Positions 52,911 to 61,239 of a DNA stretch of 64,000 bases are shown piece by piece. Location: contig NZ_BOPG01000051.1 of NCBI RefSeq assembly GCF_016863635.1, forward strand, positions 18,296-82,295, read 5' to 3'. The position numbers and the translations under genes are program-made. How positions within the stretch are numbered: the first letter of the stretch is position 1; each line of letters begins with the position of its first letter. The notes under the pieces were generated by a model that worked only from the letters and a program-made list of their open reading frames with translations, was not told the DNA's origin and searched no databases. The stretch comes from Virgisporangium aurantiacum (GTDB lineage: Bacteria > Actinomycetota > Actinomycetes > Mycobacteriales > Micromonosporaceae).

Positions 52911-53815
52911 TCCCGCTCGATCAGACGTCGGTTGATCATCGATATGCCCAGCACCAGCACCATGAGCAGCACGCCGAGGGCGGCGGCGAAGTCGGGCTCA
53001 CCCTGCTGGATGCCCCGCTGGTAGATGATCAGCACGGGCGACGCCGACGCGCCGTCGGGTCCACCGCCGCCGGTCAGCAGGTACGGCTCGGTGAACAGGT
53101 TGGCGCCGGTCACGGTCGCCAGAATCACGACGAGGGTGGTCGCGGGCCGCACGCCGGGAACGGTCACGTTCCAGAAGGTCCGCAGTCGGCCGGCGCCGTC
53201 GACACCGGCGGTCTCGTACAGTTCCCGGGGGACGCTCTGCAGCGCGGCCAGGTACAGCAGCACGAAGAACCCCAGTTGCTTCCAGGTCACGAACAACGCG
53301 ACCAGCGGCATGGCCAGGTGGCGGTTCACCAGCCACGACGGCTCCGGGGCCAACGGGCCGAGCAGCGCGTTGACGAGACCGTTCGAGCTGAACAGCCACA
53401 GCCACACGCCCACGACCGCCACACTCGCGGTGACGTACGGGAGGAAGAACGCCGTGCGGAACAGCGTCCGGAACGGGATCGCGGCGTTGAGCGCGGTCGC
53501 CAACACCAGCGACAGCAGCGTCGTCAGCGGCACGTTGATGACGAGGAAGATGCCGATGTTGACGAACGCGCGCCGGGTGGCCGGATCGGTCAGCACCGCC
53601 CGGTAGTTGTCGAGCCCGACGAACGGACGGTCGACCGGTACCCCCGGCGCCGTGAAGAAGTAGTCGTGGAAAGAGATCCACACGGCCAGGCCGAGCGGAT
53701 AGGCGACGACCAGGGCGAGGAAGACGAGGTACGGGGCGGTGAAAAGTGCACCCACCGGTTGGCGCCCCACGAACCGCCGGATCCGCGACCGGCCGGGCGC
53801 CGCGTCGACGGTCAC
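52907..53815 (-). CDS. Sugar ABC transporter permease (MalF/CUT1 type)
   Basis: The 302-residue permease has six membrane segments (APYLVFLALVVAYPLGLAVW first) and the EAA loop YETAGVDGAGRLRTFWNVTV. GTG 53815 sits just after the binding-protein stop, behind AAGTGAGG; longer frames overlap that gene. It forms the membrane pore with the MalG-like subunit. Confidence 0.92.
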   Translation of the reverse strand: MTVDAAPGRSRIRRFVGRQPVGALFTAPYLVFLALVVAYPLGLAVWISFHDYFFTAPGVPVDRPFVGLDNYRAVLTDPATRRAFVNIGIFLVINVPLTTLLSLVLATALNAAIPFRTLFRTAFFLPYVTASVAVVGVWLWLFSSNGLVNALLGPLAPEPSWLVNRHLAMPLVALFVTWKQLGFFVLLYLAALQSVPRELYETAGVDGAGRLRTFWNVTVPGVRPATTLVVILATVTGANLFTEPYLLTGGGGPDGASASPVLIIYQRGIQQGEPDFAAALGVLLMVLVLGISMINRRLIERE

Positions 53816-53816
53816 C

Positions 53817-55103
53817 TCACTTACCGCCGGCCAGCTTCGCGATCTCGGTGGACGCCTTCGCCAACGCGGCCGCGGGATCCTCCCGTCCGAAGATGACGCT
53901 GGCGCTGTACGCGTCCCGGAACGTCTGCCAGATCTTGACACTGTTCGGCACGTTCGGGACCTCGACCGTCCGCGCGGCCTGGTCGGCGAAAGCGCGATAG
54001 GTCGGGTTGGCGGTGAAGAAGTCCGGGTAGGCGGCGGGCAGGTTCGTCCGCAGCGGCATCTGGCCGCTCGCCTGCAGCAGTTTGCCGTCCTGCTCGGTAC
54101 TGGTGGCGAACTTCATCAGGTCCCAGGCGGTTCCCCGGTTCGCGCAACTGCTGTACATCGCGACGTTCTTGGCGTCGCTGAAGGTCCAGATCTGATCGGC
54201 GAGCTTTCCGGCCGACGTCGGCACCGGCACCGAACCCCACTCCACCTTGTCCTTGTACACCGCGATCGCCCACGGACCGACGATCGCCATGGCCGCCTTG
54301 CCCTCGGCGAACGCGTCGCCGGTGTACTTCTCCCGTGGCGCGAGCGCTTCGTCGTACATCGTGCGCCAGAGCCCGGCGACGGCCCGACCTTCGGCGGAGT
54401 CGAACGTGGGCTTGCCGTCGACGACAAGCTGCCGGCCGCCGGTCTCCGCCGCGAACATCGGGTAGAAGTCGAACCAGGGCTGGAAGAACTCGTTCGACGG
54501 TGCGGGCCAGATCGCCGCCTGGGCCGCCTTCGTGGCCACCAGTTTCCGAGACGCGTCGAGGAATCCGGCGTACGAGTTCAGCGAGGAGCCGTCGGGGTTG
54601 AGGCCGGCCTGCTGGAACAGCTTCTTGTTGAAGAAGATGCGAACGGGATTGGACTTCCACGGCAGTTGACGGAACTTGCCGTCCGGGGAGGCGTACTGCT
54701 CGGCGACATCACCGCTGCGGGCGCGGACGTAGGACACGCCGTCCGGGAAGTCGTCGAGCGGCACCAGGCCGCCCATCTTCTCGAACTCCGGCACGGCCGC
54801 CGGGGCGGTGTTGAAGATGAGGCAGGGCGCGTTGCCCCCGGTGATCGCCGCGGTGATCACCTCCTCGGAGGTGCGGCCCGCGGGGATCTGTTCGGCGGTC
54901 ACCTTTTCGTCGGCATGGGCGGCGTTCCACGCCGCGACCATCGCCTCGCCCCAGGCGACCTCCTCCTTGTTGTTGGAGAGCCAGATCTTGATGGCACCGC
55001 GGGCCTGGTTGGCCTTGCTGGTGTCGGCGTCGCCACCGCCGCAGGCGATCAGTGAACCGGTCAGCAGGACAGCAGCGGCTACGGACAGGGGGTAACGCCT
55101 CAT
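53817..55103 (-). CDS. Sugar ABC transporter substrate-binding lipoprotein
   Basis: The 428-residue lipoprotein has a signal peptide with lipobox LIACGG and the fold of family 1 sugar-binding proteins (KIWLSNNKEEVAWGEAMVAA, then KAAMAIVGPWAIAVYKDKVE). ATG 55103 follows GTGAGGAAC. It is the first gene of binding protein-MalF-MalG-glycosidase. No ATPase is encoded; actinomycetes commonly share one (MsiK). Substrate unknown. The 288 bases upstream show no operator I could recognise. Confidence 0.9.
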   Translation of the reverse strand: MRRYPLSVAAAVLLTGSLIACGGGDADTSKANQARGAIKIWLSNNKEEVAWGEAMVAAWNAAHADEKVTAEQIPAGRTSEEVITAAITGGNAPCLIFNTAPAAVPEFEKMGGLVPLDDFPDGVSYVRARSGDVAEQYASPDGKFRQLPWKSNPVRIFFNKKLFQQAGLNPDGSSLNSYAGFLDASRKLVATKAAQAAIWPAPSNEFFQPWFDFYPMFAAETGGRQLVVDGKPTFDSAEGRAVAGLWRTMYDEALAPREKYTGDAFAEGKAAMAIVGPWAIAVYKDKVEWGSVPVPTSAGKLADQIWTFSDAKNVAMYSSCANRGTAWDLMKFATSTEQDGKLLQASGQMPLRTNLPAAYPDFFTANPTYRAFADQAARTVEVPNVPNSVKIWQTFRDAYSASVIFGREDPAAALAKASTEIAKLAGGK

Positions 55104-55391
55104 TGCGTGTTCCTCACCTCGACGCTCCACAATGGACACCGCGCCGATCGTCGTCAGATAAACAGTCGGTGGACGCGGTTCATCGCGAATGGAGCGGGGA
55201 TCACGAGAGGAGGCCCACCCTGATACATGACCTCCTGGTGGCCGACCGGTCCGTGATCGACGGACCTGCCACCGGGGTCCTGGGCGACGGAATCATGCTA
55301 CCCCGATTCGTCTCCGCCGAACCGGCCAGCGCCACCGTAGATCAGATCGCCAGGCGCCGACCTTCGCCACCTCTGGGTGCGTATCGGGCGT

Positions 55392-56204
55392 TCACCCGTT
55401 CGACGTCAGGTCCCATCCCCACAGCACGCCGTGGCCCCTGCCGGCGGCGAGCTGAGCGACGGCGCGGATCGTGGCCAGCCGCCACGGGTGGTTGCCCCCG
55501 TCAGAACAGGGTGCGCTGCCGTCGACGCGGGCGGCTTCGATCGCCTCGAAGGTGGCCGCATCGTGAACCGGTCGGTATTTGGCCAAACCTTCAGCCAGCA
55601 ACCAGGATTCGTCAGGGTCGAGCCAGCCGCGGATACCGACCCAGTTGTGATCGTAATCCTGTACCCACGCGACAGCCCGCTCCTCCAGCCACTCCCGCAA
55701 TGGCACGACATCCGGGTCGTAGTACAACGACTGATACCGATCACCATCAACGCACGCGTCGAACACGGTGTGGCCGGTCAGCTTCACGCTATCGCCGAGG
55801 CAGGTCGCCTCCACCGCCACCTGCAACAAATATTGCAGATCGCGCCATTCCAGCCAGTCCCGGACAGCCTCGTGCTCGATGGGCCAATCCGCCTGCCGGG
55901 ACGCCGAACGGTCGATCGGCGAACGTCGGCGCTTCGGGCGTCGTGTCGGTGCCGGGATCAGCTCACGGGGCAGATCGCCGGTCAGGTCCGGGCTGGCCAT
56001 CAGCTCTGCAGTGACCTCACGGAGGTGCCGCGTGAACCGAGGCACCAGCGACGGCTGGCGCCGTGTGGACCGCCATGCCGTCTCGAGCCACGGCTCGACG
56101 TCGTCGTCGGCGTGCAGCCGTCGGAATGCAGGCACGACCCGCTCGTGGAACCGCCGGTAGTCGAACAGGTAGAGGCCAGCGTCTATGAGGTCGTACTCGT
56201 CCAC
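55392..56204 (-). CDS. Hypothetical protein (270 residues)
   Basis: Not recognised. The protein is soluble and rich in Trp, Asp and Tyr (LYLFDYRRFHERVVPAFRRL, DWLEWRDLQYLLQVAVEATC), with an arginine-rich middle. Codon use looks normal. Starts with GTG 56204, 21 bases after the next gene's stop, so the two are probably an operon. It could be an immunity-like or polymorphic-toxin-associated protein, but this is a guess from its size and composition. Confidence 0.65.
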   Translation of the reverse strand: MDEYDLIDAGLYLFDYRRFHERVVPAFRRLHADDDVEPWLETAWRSTRRQPSLVPRFTRHLREVTAELMASPDLTGDLPRELIPAPTRRPKRRRSPIDRSASRQADWPIEHEAVRDWLEWRDLQYLLQVAVEATCLGDSVKLTGHTVFDACVDGDRYQSLYYDPDVVPLREWLEERAVAWVQDYDHNWVGIRGWLDPDESWLLAEGLAKYRPVHDAATFEAIEAARVDGSAPCSDGGNHPWRLATIRAVAQLAAGRGHGVLWGWDLTSNG

Positions 56205-56225
56205 GCTTCCGTTTCCTCGCGCGTG

Positions 56226-56927
56226 TTAGATCACGGACTCCCGGGCGAGGCTCGACCGAAGCACGTTGCCCTGCGCGGCGAAGCGTCGCGCCAGCTCGGC
56301 CCGTGCGGCGGCGGAGCCACGCTCGTCCTCGACGCAGAAGTCCGCTTCCTGCCGGGTCAGCAGCTTGACGTTCAGGAATCGGATCGGAGACAACGGACCC
56401 GGCACCACGTCGGCGATCTCGGGGTCGGTCAGGCCGAGCATGGCGACGCTCATACCGCCGTCGTCGACCCAGCGCTCGCGCTCGGCGCCGAGGATGTCGG
56501 TCAGACCGATCGTCATGATCCGGTACCGCGTCAGGGCATCGATCAACGGCCAGCCCTCCGCGGCGAGCGTGTTGGACACGGTTCGGACCATGGCGCCGAG
56601 CCACGACACGCCGACGCGCATCACGTCCACGCTGTCGCCGATGTCGTCACCCGTGATCGCGTACGCCTCGACGCCGAGCCCGTTGGTCGGATCCGCGTCT
56701 GACCACTCGGCCGGGTCGGCGAGGCCGTCGCTCGCCACCAGCACCGCGCCGTCTCTGCGTACCACCAGGTGCGCCTGGCGAAGGCCCGGCCAGCGGGTGC
56801 CGCCCATGAACGCGGGATTGACGATCGGCGCGACGACGTGCGTACCGACGGTGCCCCACGCCGACCACACGTCGTAGCGAGCCCGGTGGCTGGCGTCGTT
56901 GTGACGGTCCAGGAGATCGTCGGCCAT
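56226..56927 (-). CDS. Uncharacterised protein, possibly SUFU-like
   Basis: The 233-residue product has a conserved-looking core (IVNPAFMGGTRWPGLRQAHL, LVASDGLADPAEWS, YAITGDDIGDS, FLNVKLLTRQEADF). The last motif and the GL-P turn recall suppressor-of-fused-like domains found in bacterial immunity proteins, but the similarity is by eye only. ATG 56927 fits the core; the longer frame overlaps the PAP2 gene. It probably forms an operon with the downstream 270-residue gene. Confidence 0.65.
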   Translation of the reverse strand: MADDLLDRHNDASHRARYDVWSAWGTVGTHVVAPIVNPAFMGGTRWPGLRQAHLVVRRDGAVLVASDGLADPAEWSDADPTNGLGVEAYAITGDDIGDSVDVMRVGVSWLGAMVRTVSNTLAAEGWPLIDALTRYRIMTIGLTDILGAERERWVDDGGMSVAMLGLTDPEIADVVPGPLSPIRFLNVKLLTRQEADFCVEDERGSAAARAELARRFAAQGNVLRSSLARESVI

Positions 56928-56964
56928 GCAGTTGACCTTAGCGGGAGGCCGGATCGTGAGCGGC

Positions 56965-57603
56965 CTAGCCGGCCGACCGTACCGGGACCTGCGTGGCCGG
57001 GCCGAGGCGCAGCACCGCGGCCGCGAGCAGTCCGATCCCGAGCGCCCCCGCAACCGCGCCGGCGGCATCGAGCAGCCAATGCTCGGCGAGCACGATCCGG
57101 CTTCCGGCGACGAGCGTCACCGCGGTGAGCGCCCCGCCGAGAGCGACCCGGTGCCAGCCCTGGCCCAGTTCGCGGTAGAGCAGCACGGCCGCGAACGCGA
57201 TCGCGGTAACGACCGCGACGTGCCCGCTCGGGTACGTCCCCGCCTGTGGTTGCTGCGGCGGCCCTGGCCGCAGGAACAGACCCTGCAACAGCAGGACGGA
57301 CGCCGCCAGCGGCACCGTGACCAGAACCCGGGCGACGTAACCCGCGCCGCGGCCGGCGCGTCGCCGGACGACCGCGGCGGCAACGGCCCCGGCCGTGAGG
57401 GCGCCCAGGCACAACAGCGTCCCCACACCGCCGATCGCTGTGGCCACGGCCGCCAGCCGGCTGCCGGGTGCGGCAAACGCGTGGTCGACCAGCCACGCGT
57501 CGGCAGGCGGGATGACGTCGTGCACGAGCACACCGGCAAGCACCGTGGCCGCAAGCATGCCGGCGCCGAGGCCAGCAGACCTGATCCGTCGGATGTTGTC
57601 CAC
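56965..57603 (-). CDS. PAP2-family membrane phosphatase
   Basis: The 212-residue product has about five membrane helices and the PAP2 motifs: a reduced first motif around GLFLRPGPP, YPSGHVAV for the second and SRIVLAEHWLLD for the third. It should dephosphorylate a lipid phosphate such as undecaprenyl diphosphate or phosphatidate at the outer membrane face. GTG 57603 is the start. The gene lies 37 bases upstream of the SUFU-like gene. Confidence 0.88.
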   Translation of the reverse strand: MDNIRRIRSAGLGAGMLAATVLAGVLVHDVIPPADAWLVDHAFAAPGSRLAAVATAIGGVGTLLCLGALTAGAVAAAVVRRRAGRGAGYVARVLVTVPLAASVLLLQGLFLRPGPPQQPQAGTYPSGHVAVVTAIAFAAVLLYRELGQGWHRVALGGALTAVTLVAGSRIVLAEHWLLDAAGAVAGALGIGLLAAAVLRLGPATQVPVRSAG

Positions 57604-57780
57604 CGGGCGAGTGTGGCCGCGAGCCTCCCCGAATCACATCCGTGGGATTCCCCGAGGCATCCCTGACGTCCCGGATGGGCGTGATGCCCAAGCTGGTCCG
57701 CGTGGCCGGCCCCAAGCGATGTCCGTTCGGGCAGTTTCTGATCCCCCGGCCGCACCAACCCAGCCGATACGATCTCGCGA

Positions 57781-58662
57781 ATGTCGATGAGGCTGCCACG
57801 TCGCCCTGCCCGCGCCGCCGCCGTCGCGTTCGCCGCGCTCGTGACCCTCACATTGACGGTGGTCACCGTCCGGGCCGAAGCCGCGGCCGCTCCGCGCGGC
57901 GACCTCGACCTCACCGCCGGACCCTTCGAGCACATGTACGCCTACGGCAGCAGCGTGACGGTGAGCCACACGTTCTTCACCCGCAACGACGGCCCGGACG
58001 ACATGCCGGCCTTCCGGGTCACGGTCGCCGCGACCGGCGCGGGCCAGATCAACATCCTCGACGCCGGAGCCAGCGGGGGCACGGTCTGCCGAGCCGAGGA
58101 CACCTGTGAGATGACCATCTCGGCCGCCATACCCGAGGACACCGGTCGCCAGTTCGAGGTGCGGTTGTCGGCCCCGCCCGGCACGGCGTACTCGGTGACG
58201 GTCGGGGCCGGCCCGGGCGCGACCGACCCACGCACCAGGGACAACACCGTGACGGGCACCCAGCCGTGGCCGTCGACGGACCTGGCGCTGGCGGTGGACT
58301 CGAACGAGGTGATCTGGCGCAACGGCAACAATGTCGGCGTGGAGTACCGGTTCACCCTGACCAATAACGGCCCGCAGCAGCTGACCGAGCTGGACATCGA
58401 CGTGGAGACCGACGCCGCCACCGAGATCAGGATCGAAGGCCCCGACGACCAGCCCAACCATGTGTGCCGGGCCGTGACCGCCTGCAACATCCGGTACACC
58501 GATGCGGTCTACACGCCGGGCACCACCCTGCCACTGACGATCACGGTCTTCGGCCCGGCCCGCACCGACGGCGAGGTCAAGGTCGCCGCGCCCTGGAGCG
58601 TCGACCCGACGCCCCAACCACGCGTCGTCTTCCGCCTACCGGATCCCCGCGGACGCATCTGA
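57781..58662 (+). CDS. Secreted DUF11-like beta-domain protein
   Basis: The 293-residue product has a signal peptide (MSMRLPRRPARAAAVAFAAL, cut near AEAAAAP) and two DUF11/CARDB-like beta domains (SHTFFTRNDGPDDMPAFRVT, RFTLTNNGPQQLTELDIDVE), each with a cysteine pair near its end (CRAEDTC, CRAVTAC). Such domains occur in surface adhesion proteins. The next gene begins 34 bases downstream on the same strand. Confidence 0.82.
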   Translation: MSMRLPRRPARAAAVAFAALVTLTLTVVTVRAEAAAAPRGDLDLTAGPFEHMYAYGSSVTVSHTFFTRNDGPDDMPAFRVTVAATGAGQINILDAGASGGTVCRAEDTCEMTISAAIPEDTGRQFEVRLSAPPGTAYSVTVGAGPGATDPRTRDNTVTGTQPWPSTDLALAVDSNEVIWRNGNNVGVEYRFTLTNNGPQQLTELDIDVETDAATEIRIEGPDDQPNHVCRAVTACNIRYTDAVYTPGTTLPLTITVFGPARTDGEVKVAAPWSVDPTPQPRVVFRLPDPRGRI

Positions 58663-58696
58663 GCCGCGACACCACAACCGATCGGAGCCGACGTCC

Positions 58697-59248
58697 ATGG
58701 AAGAGCCGGGTAGCGCGGGACCGCGTCAGGAACTGCTGCCCGATCCGGGCGACGGCATGCCGGGTGTCCGGCTGTGGGTCGACATCGGCCGGATCGCGCC
58801 GCGGGCGGCGGCCGCCGTCTGGTGGAACGTGCATGCGCAGAACGACGAGTTGTTCCCCGGCGCCACCTTCCGGTTCCGCTCGGGCGGTCCCGCCACCAAC
58901 GGGTTCATATCCGAGGTGCGGGTCGAACTGCCCGCCGTCGGGCCGCTCACGCAGGCGGCGCGCTACACCGTGGAGCGCACCGACGACGACGGGTACCGCA
59001 TCACCGTGGACGCGTTCGAGGAGAACGCGTTGTGGGTTCGCGGCGAGGGCGTGTACGAGTTCCACAGCGACGGTGGAGCCACCACGCTCCGCGTCGACAG
59101 CCGGTACCAGGCGAAGGTCCCCATCGAGGCGCTGAACGCCGCGGCGCTCGACGCCGCCCGCGCGCACCAGCGCCGTTACCTGGCCGGCCGCCAACCGACC
59201 CCCGACGAGGAGCGCAACCTCACGGCCGCGCTGGACCTCCCAGCCTGA
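58697..59248 (+). CDS. Hypothetical beta-rich protein
   Basis: Not recognised. The 183-residue protein has no signal peptide. The first 130 residues look beta-stranded (VRLWVDIGRIAPRAAAAVWW, FRFRSGGPATNGFISEVRVE) and the C-terminus is helical. It follows the DUF11 gene closely and converges on a response regulator gene 17 bases away. Confidence 0.65.
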   Translation: MEEPGSAGPRQELLPDPGDGMPGVRLWVDIGRIAPRAAAAVWWNVHAQNDELFPGATFRFRSGGPATNGFISEVRVELPAVGPLTQAARYTVERTDDDGYRITVDAFEENALWVRGEGVYEFHSDGGATTLRVDSRYQAKVPIEALNAAALDAARAHQRRYLAGRQPTPDEERNLTAALDLPA

Positions 59249-59265
59249 GTTGCGGGTGGGTTCTG

Positions 59266-59916
59266 TCAACGTCGCGGGTGGACGATCCCCGCGTCGTAGG
59301 CGAACACGATGGCTGCCGCCCGGTCCCGTGCGCCGAGTTTGGTGAACAGCGCGCCCACGTGCGTCTTGACGGTCGTCTCGGCGAGGAACAACCGGTCGGC
59401 GATCTCCCGGTTCGAAGCGCCCCGGGCCATGAGACGCAGCACGTCGAGCTCGCGTTCGGTCAGCGACTCGACGCGGCCGTCCGGGCTGACCGACTGCCGT
59501 ATCCGCCGGTACGAGTCGAGGATGGGCCCGAGCAGGGTGCCGTCGATCCAGGTGCCGCCGGACGCGACCGTGCGCACCGCCTCGATGAGGTTCTCCGGTG
59601 TGGCCGATTTCAGCTCGAACCCGGCCGCCCCGACGTCAACCGCCGACCAGAGCACCTCCTCGTCACCGAACGTGGTGAGCACGCAGACCGGCGGGCCGTC
59701 GGCGGCGCGCAGCCGGCGGGTCGCCTCCACGCCGTCGACGCCGGGCATCCGCACGTCCATGCACACGATGTCGGGCGTGCATCGGGTGACCGCCGACAGC
59801 ACCTCACTGCCGTCGCCGCACTCTCCCACCACCTGGATGTCCGGCTGGCTGCGCAGGATCAGCCCGAGCCCGGCCCGCACCATCGGCTGGTCGTCGACCA
59901 GCAGCACCCGGATCAC
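59266..59916 (-). CDS. NarL/FixJ-family response regulator
   Basis: The 216-residue product has a receiver domain with VDDQPMVRAG and phospho-acceptor Asp54 in CMDVRMPGVDG, and a LuxR-type helix-turn-helix (LTERELDVLRLMARGASNRE, TTVKTHVGALFTKL). The GTG start overlaps the kinase stop (GTGA). With the kinase it probably controls the divergent MMPL exporter, a common arrangement in actinomycetes. Confidence 0.94.
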   Translation of the reverse strand: MIRVLLVDDQPMVRAGLGLILRSQPDIQVVGECGDGSEVLSAVTRCTPDIVCMDVRMPGVDGVEATRRLRAADGPPVCVLTTFGDEEVLWSAVDVGAAGFELKSATPENLIEAVRTVASGGTWIDGTLLGPILDSYRRIRQSVSPDGRVESLTERELDVLRLMARGASNREIADRLFLAETTVKTHVGALFTKLGARDRAAAIVFAYDAGIVHPRR

Positions 59917-61037
59917 GCGGCCACACCGGCGAGGCGCCGCGGCAGTTGGGCCCGGACGACCCAGTGGCCACCCTCGGGCCGCGCCTCGAACGTCCCGTCG
60001 ATGGCCGCCACCCGGTGTTCCAGCCCGACCAGGCCCAGGCCCGATCCGGACGACGTCGTACCGCCACCGAGCGCGTTCTCGACACTGACGGTGACCCGGT
60101 CCCGGTCGACGCCGATGCGAACCGTCGCCGCCGGTGACCCGGCGTGCTTGGCCGCGTTGGTCAGCGCCTCCCGCAGCACGTCGTACACGACGATGCGCGG
60201 TGCGGCCGCGACACCGTCCAATTCTCCTGTGACCTCGAGATGGACGCGCATACCGGCAGCGCGGTACAGGGCCACCAGCCGATCGAGTTCGCCCGGCCCG
60301 AACCGGATGGGCGGGTGTGTGCCCTGGTGCATGAGCATCAGGGCCTGGCGCAGCTCGTCCATGCCGGTACGGCCGACCGCCTCGGCCCGGCGCAGCGCAT
60401 CCGCGGCGTCGGCGGGCGCGGTGTCGGCGGGCCCGGTGTCGAGGATCATCCGGGCGCCGGACAGGTGGAGCAGCACGACGCTGAAGCTGTGCCCCACCAG
60501 GTCGTGCAGGTCGCGCGCGATGCGCTGCCGGTCGGCGGCGACGGCCGACTCGGCCAGCCTGGTGCGGGTGCGTTCCAGCTCGGCGATCAGAGCCCACTGC
60601 TGGCCGACCACGTGGCCGAACCCCCAGCCGATCAGCATCCCGCCGGCCCAGAGCCAGGCGCCGATCCCGCGGTTCCAGTTGTGCGTCCCGAACACCCAGA
60701 TGACGAACGGCGAGATCAGGCACGCGGCCATCACCACGGTGTCGAGCCGGCTGCGCCGGCCGGCCGCGACCACCGCCAACGCGACGGTCACCACCAGGTA
60801 CGCGCTCTGGTGGACGACCGCGAGGTCGCCGATGAACGTCGGCACACCCACCCACAGCATCAGCAGCCAGCCCGGCATCGAGCGCCAGAACACCCGCACG
60901 ATCATCGCCGGGAGTATCAGCACACCGAGGATCCAGCCCCAGTCGGCGGTGTAGGCGAGGTTGAGCACGCCCGCACCGGTGCCGAGAACGGCCGCCGCGA
61001 CGACGAACTCGCCACGGTCACGCAGCGGTGAGGACAT
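59913..61037 (-). CDS. NarL-type sensor histidine kinase
   Basis: The 374-residue product has an N-terminal region of about five membrane segments, then HisKA_3 (DRQRIARDLHDLVGHSFSVV) and a HATPase domain (REALTNAAKHA, SGSGLGLVGLEHRVA). ATG 61037 was chosen as the first start near the membrane region; a longer frame is Pro-rich and unlikely. It is divergent from the MMPL gene, with 202 bases between starts, and coupled to the response regulator. Confidence 0.92.
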   Translation of the reverse strand: MSSPLRDRGEFVVAAAVLGTGAGVLNLAYTADWGWILGVLILPAMIVRVFWRSMPGWLLMLWVGVPTFIGDLAVVHQSAYLVVTVALAVVAAGRRSRLDTVVMAACLISPFVIWVFGTHNWNRGIGAWLWAGGMLIGWGFGHVVGQQWALIAELERTRTRLAESAVAADRQRIARDLHDLVGHSFSVVLLHLSGARMILDTGPADTAPADAADALRRAEAVGRTGMDELRQALMLMHQGTHPPIRFGPGELDRLVALYRAAGMRVHLEVTGELDGVAAAPRIVVYDVLREALTNAAKHAGSPAATVRIGVDRDRVTVSVENALGGGTTSSGSGLGLVGLEHRVAAIDGTFEARPEGGHWVVRAQLPRRLAGVAA

Positions 61038-61239
61038 GGCAGGAATATAGGTCAGCGGCGGCCACGGAGGTTCAGACCACGGTGCCGCCGCGCCTCCTCC
61101 CACAGGAGGAGAGACCCCTCGCGACCGGCCCGGGGGCGGACCCGATCGGGCACTCCGGTCCGAGGACATCGGTACCCGTCAACTCATAACTTTCTCCGCA
61201 TCGCCCGGACCGACCGGGCGCACCCGGAGGGATCCCGTC

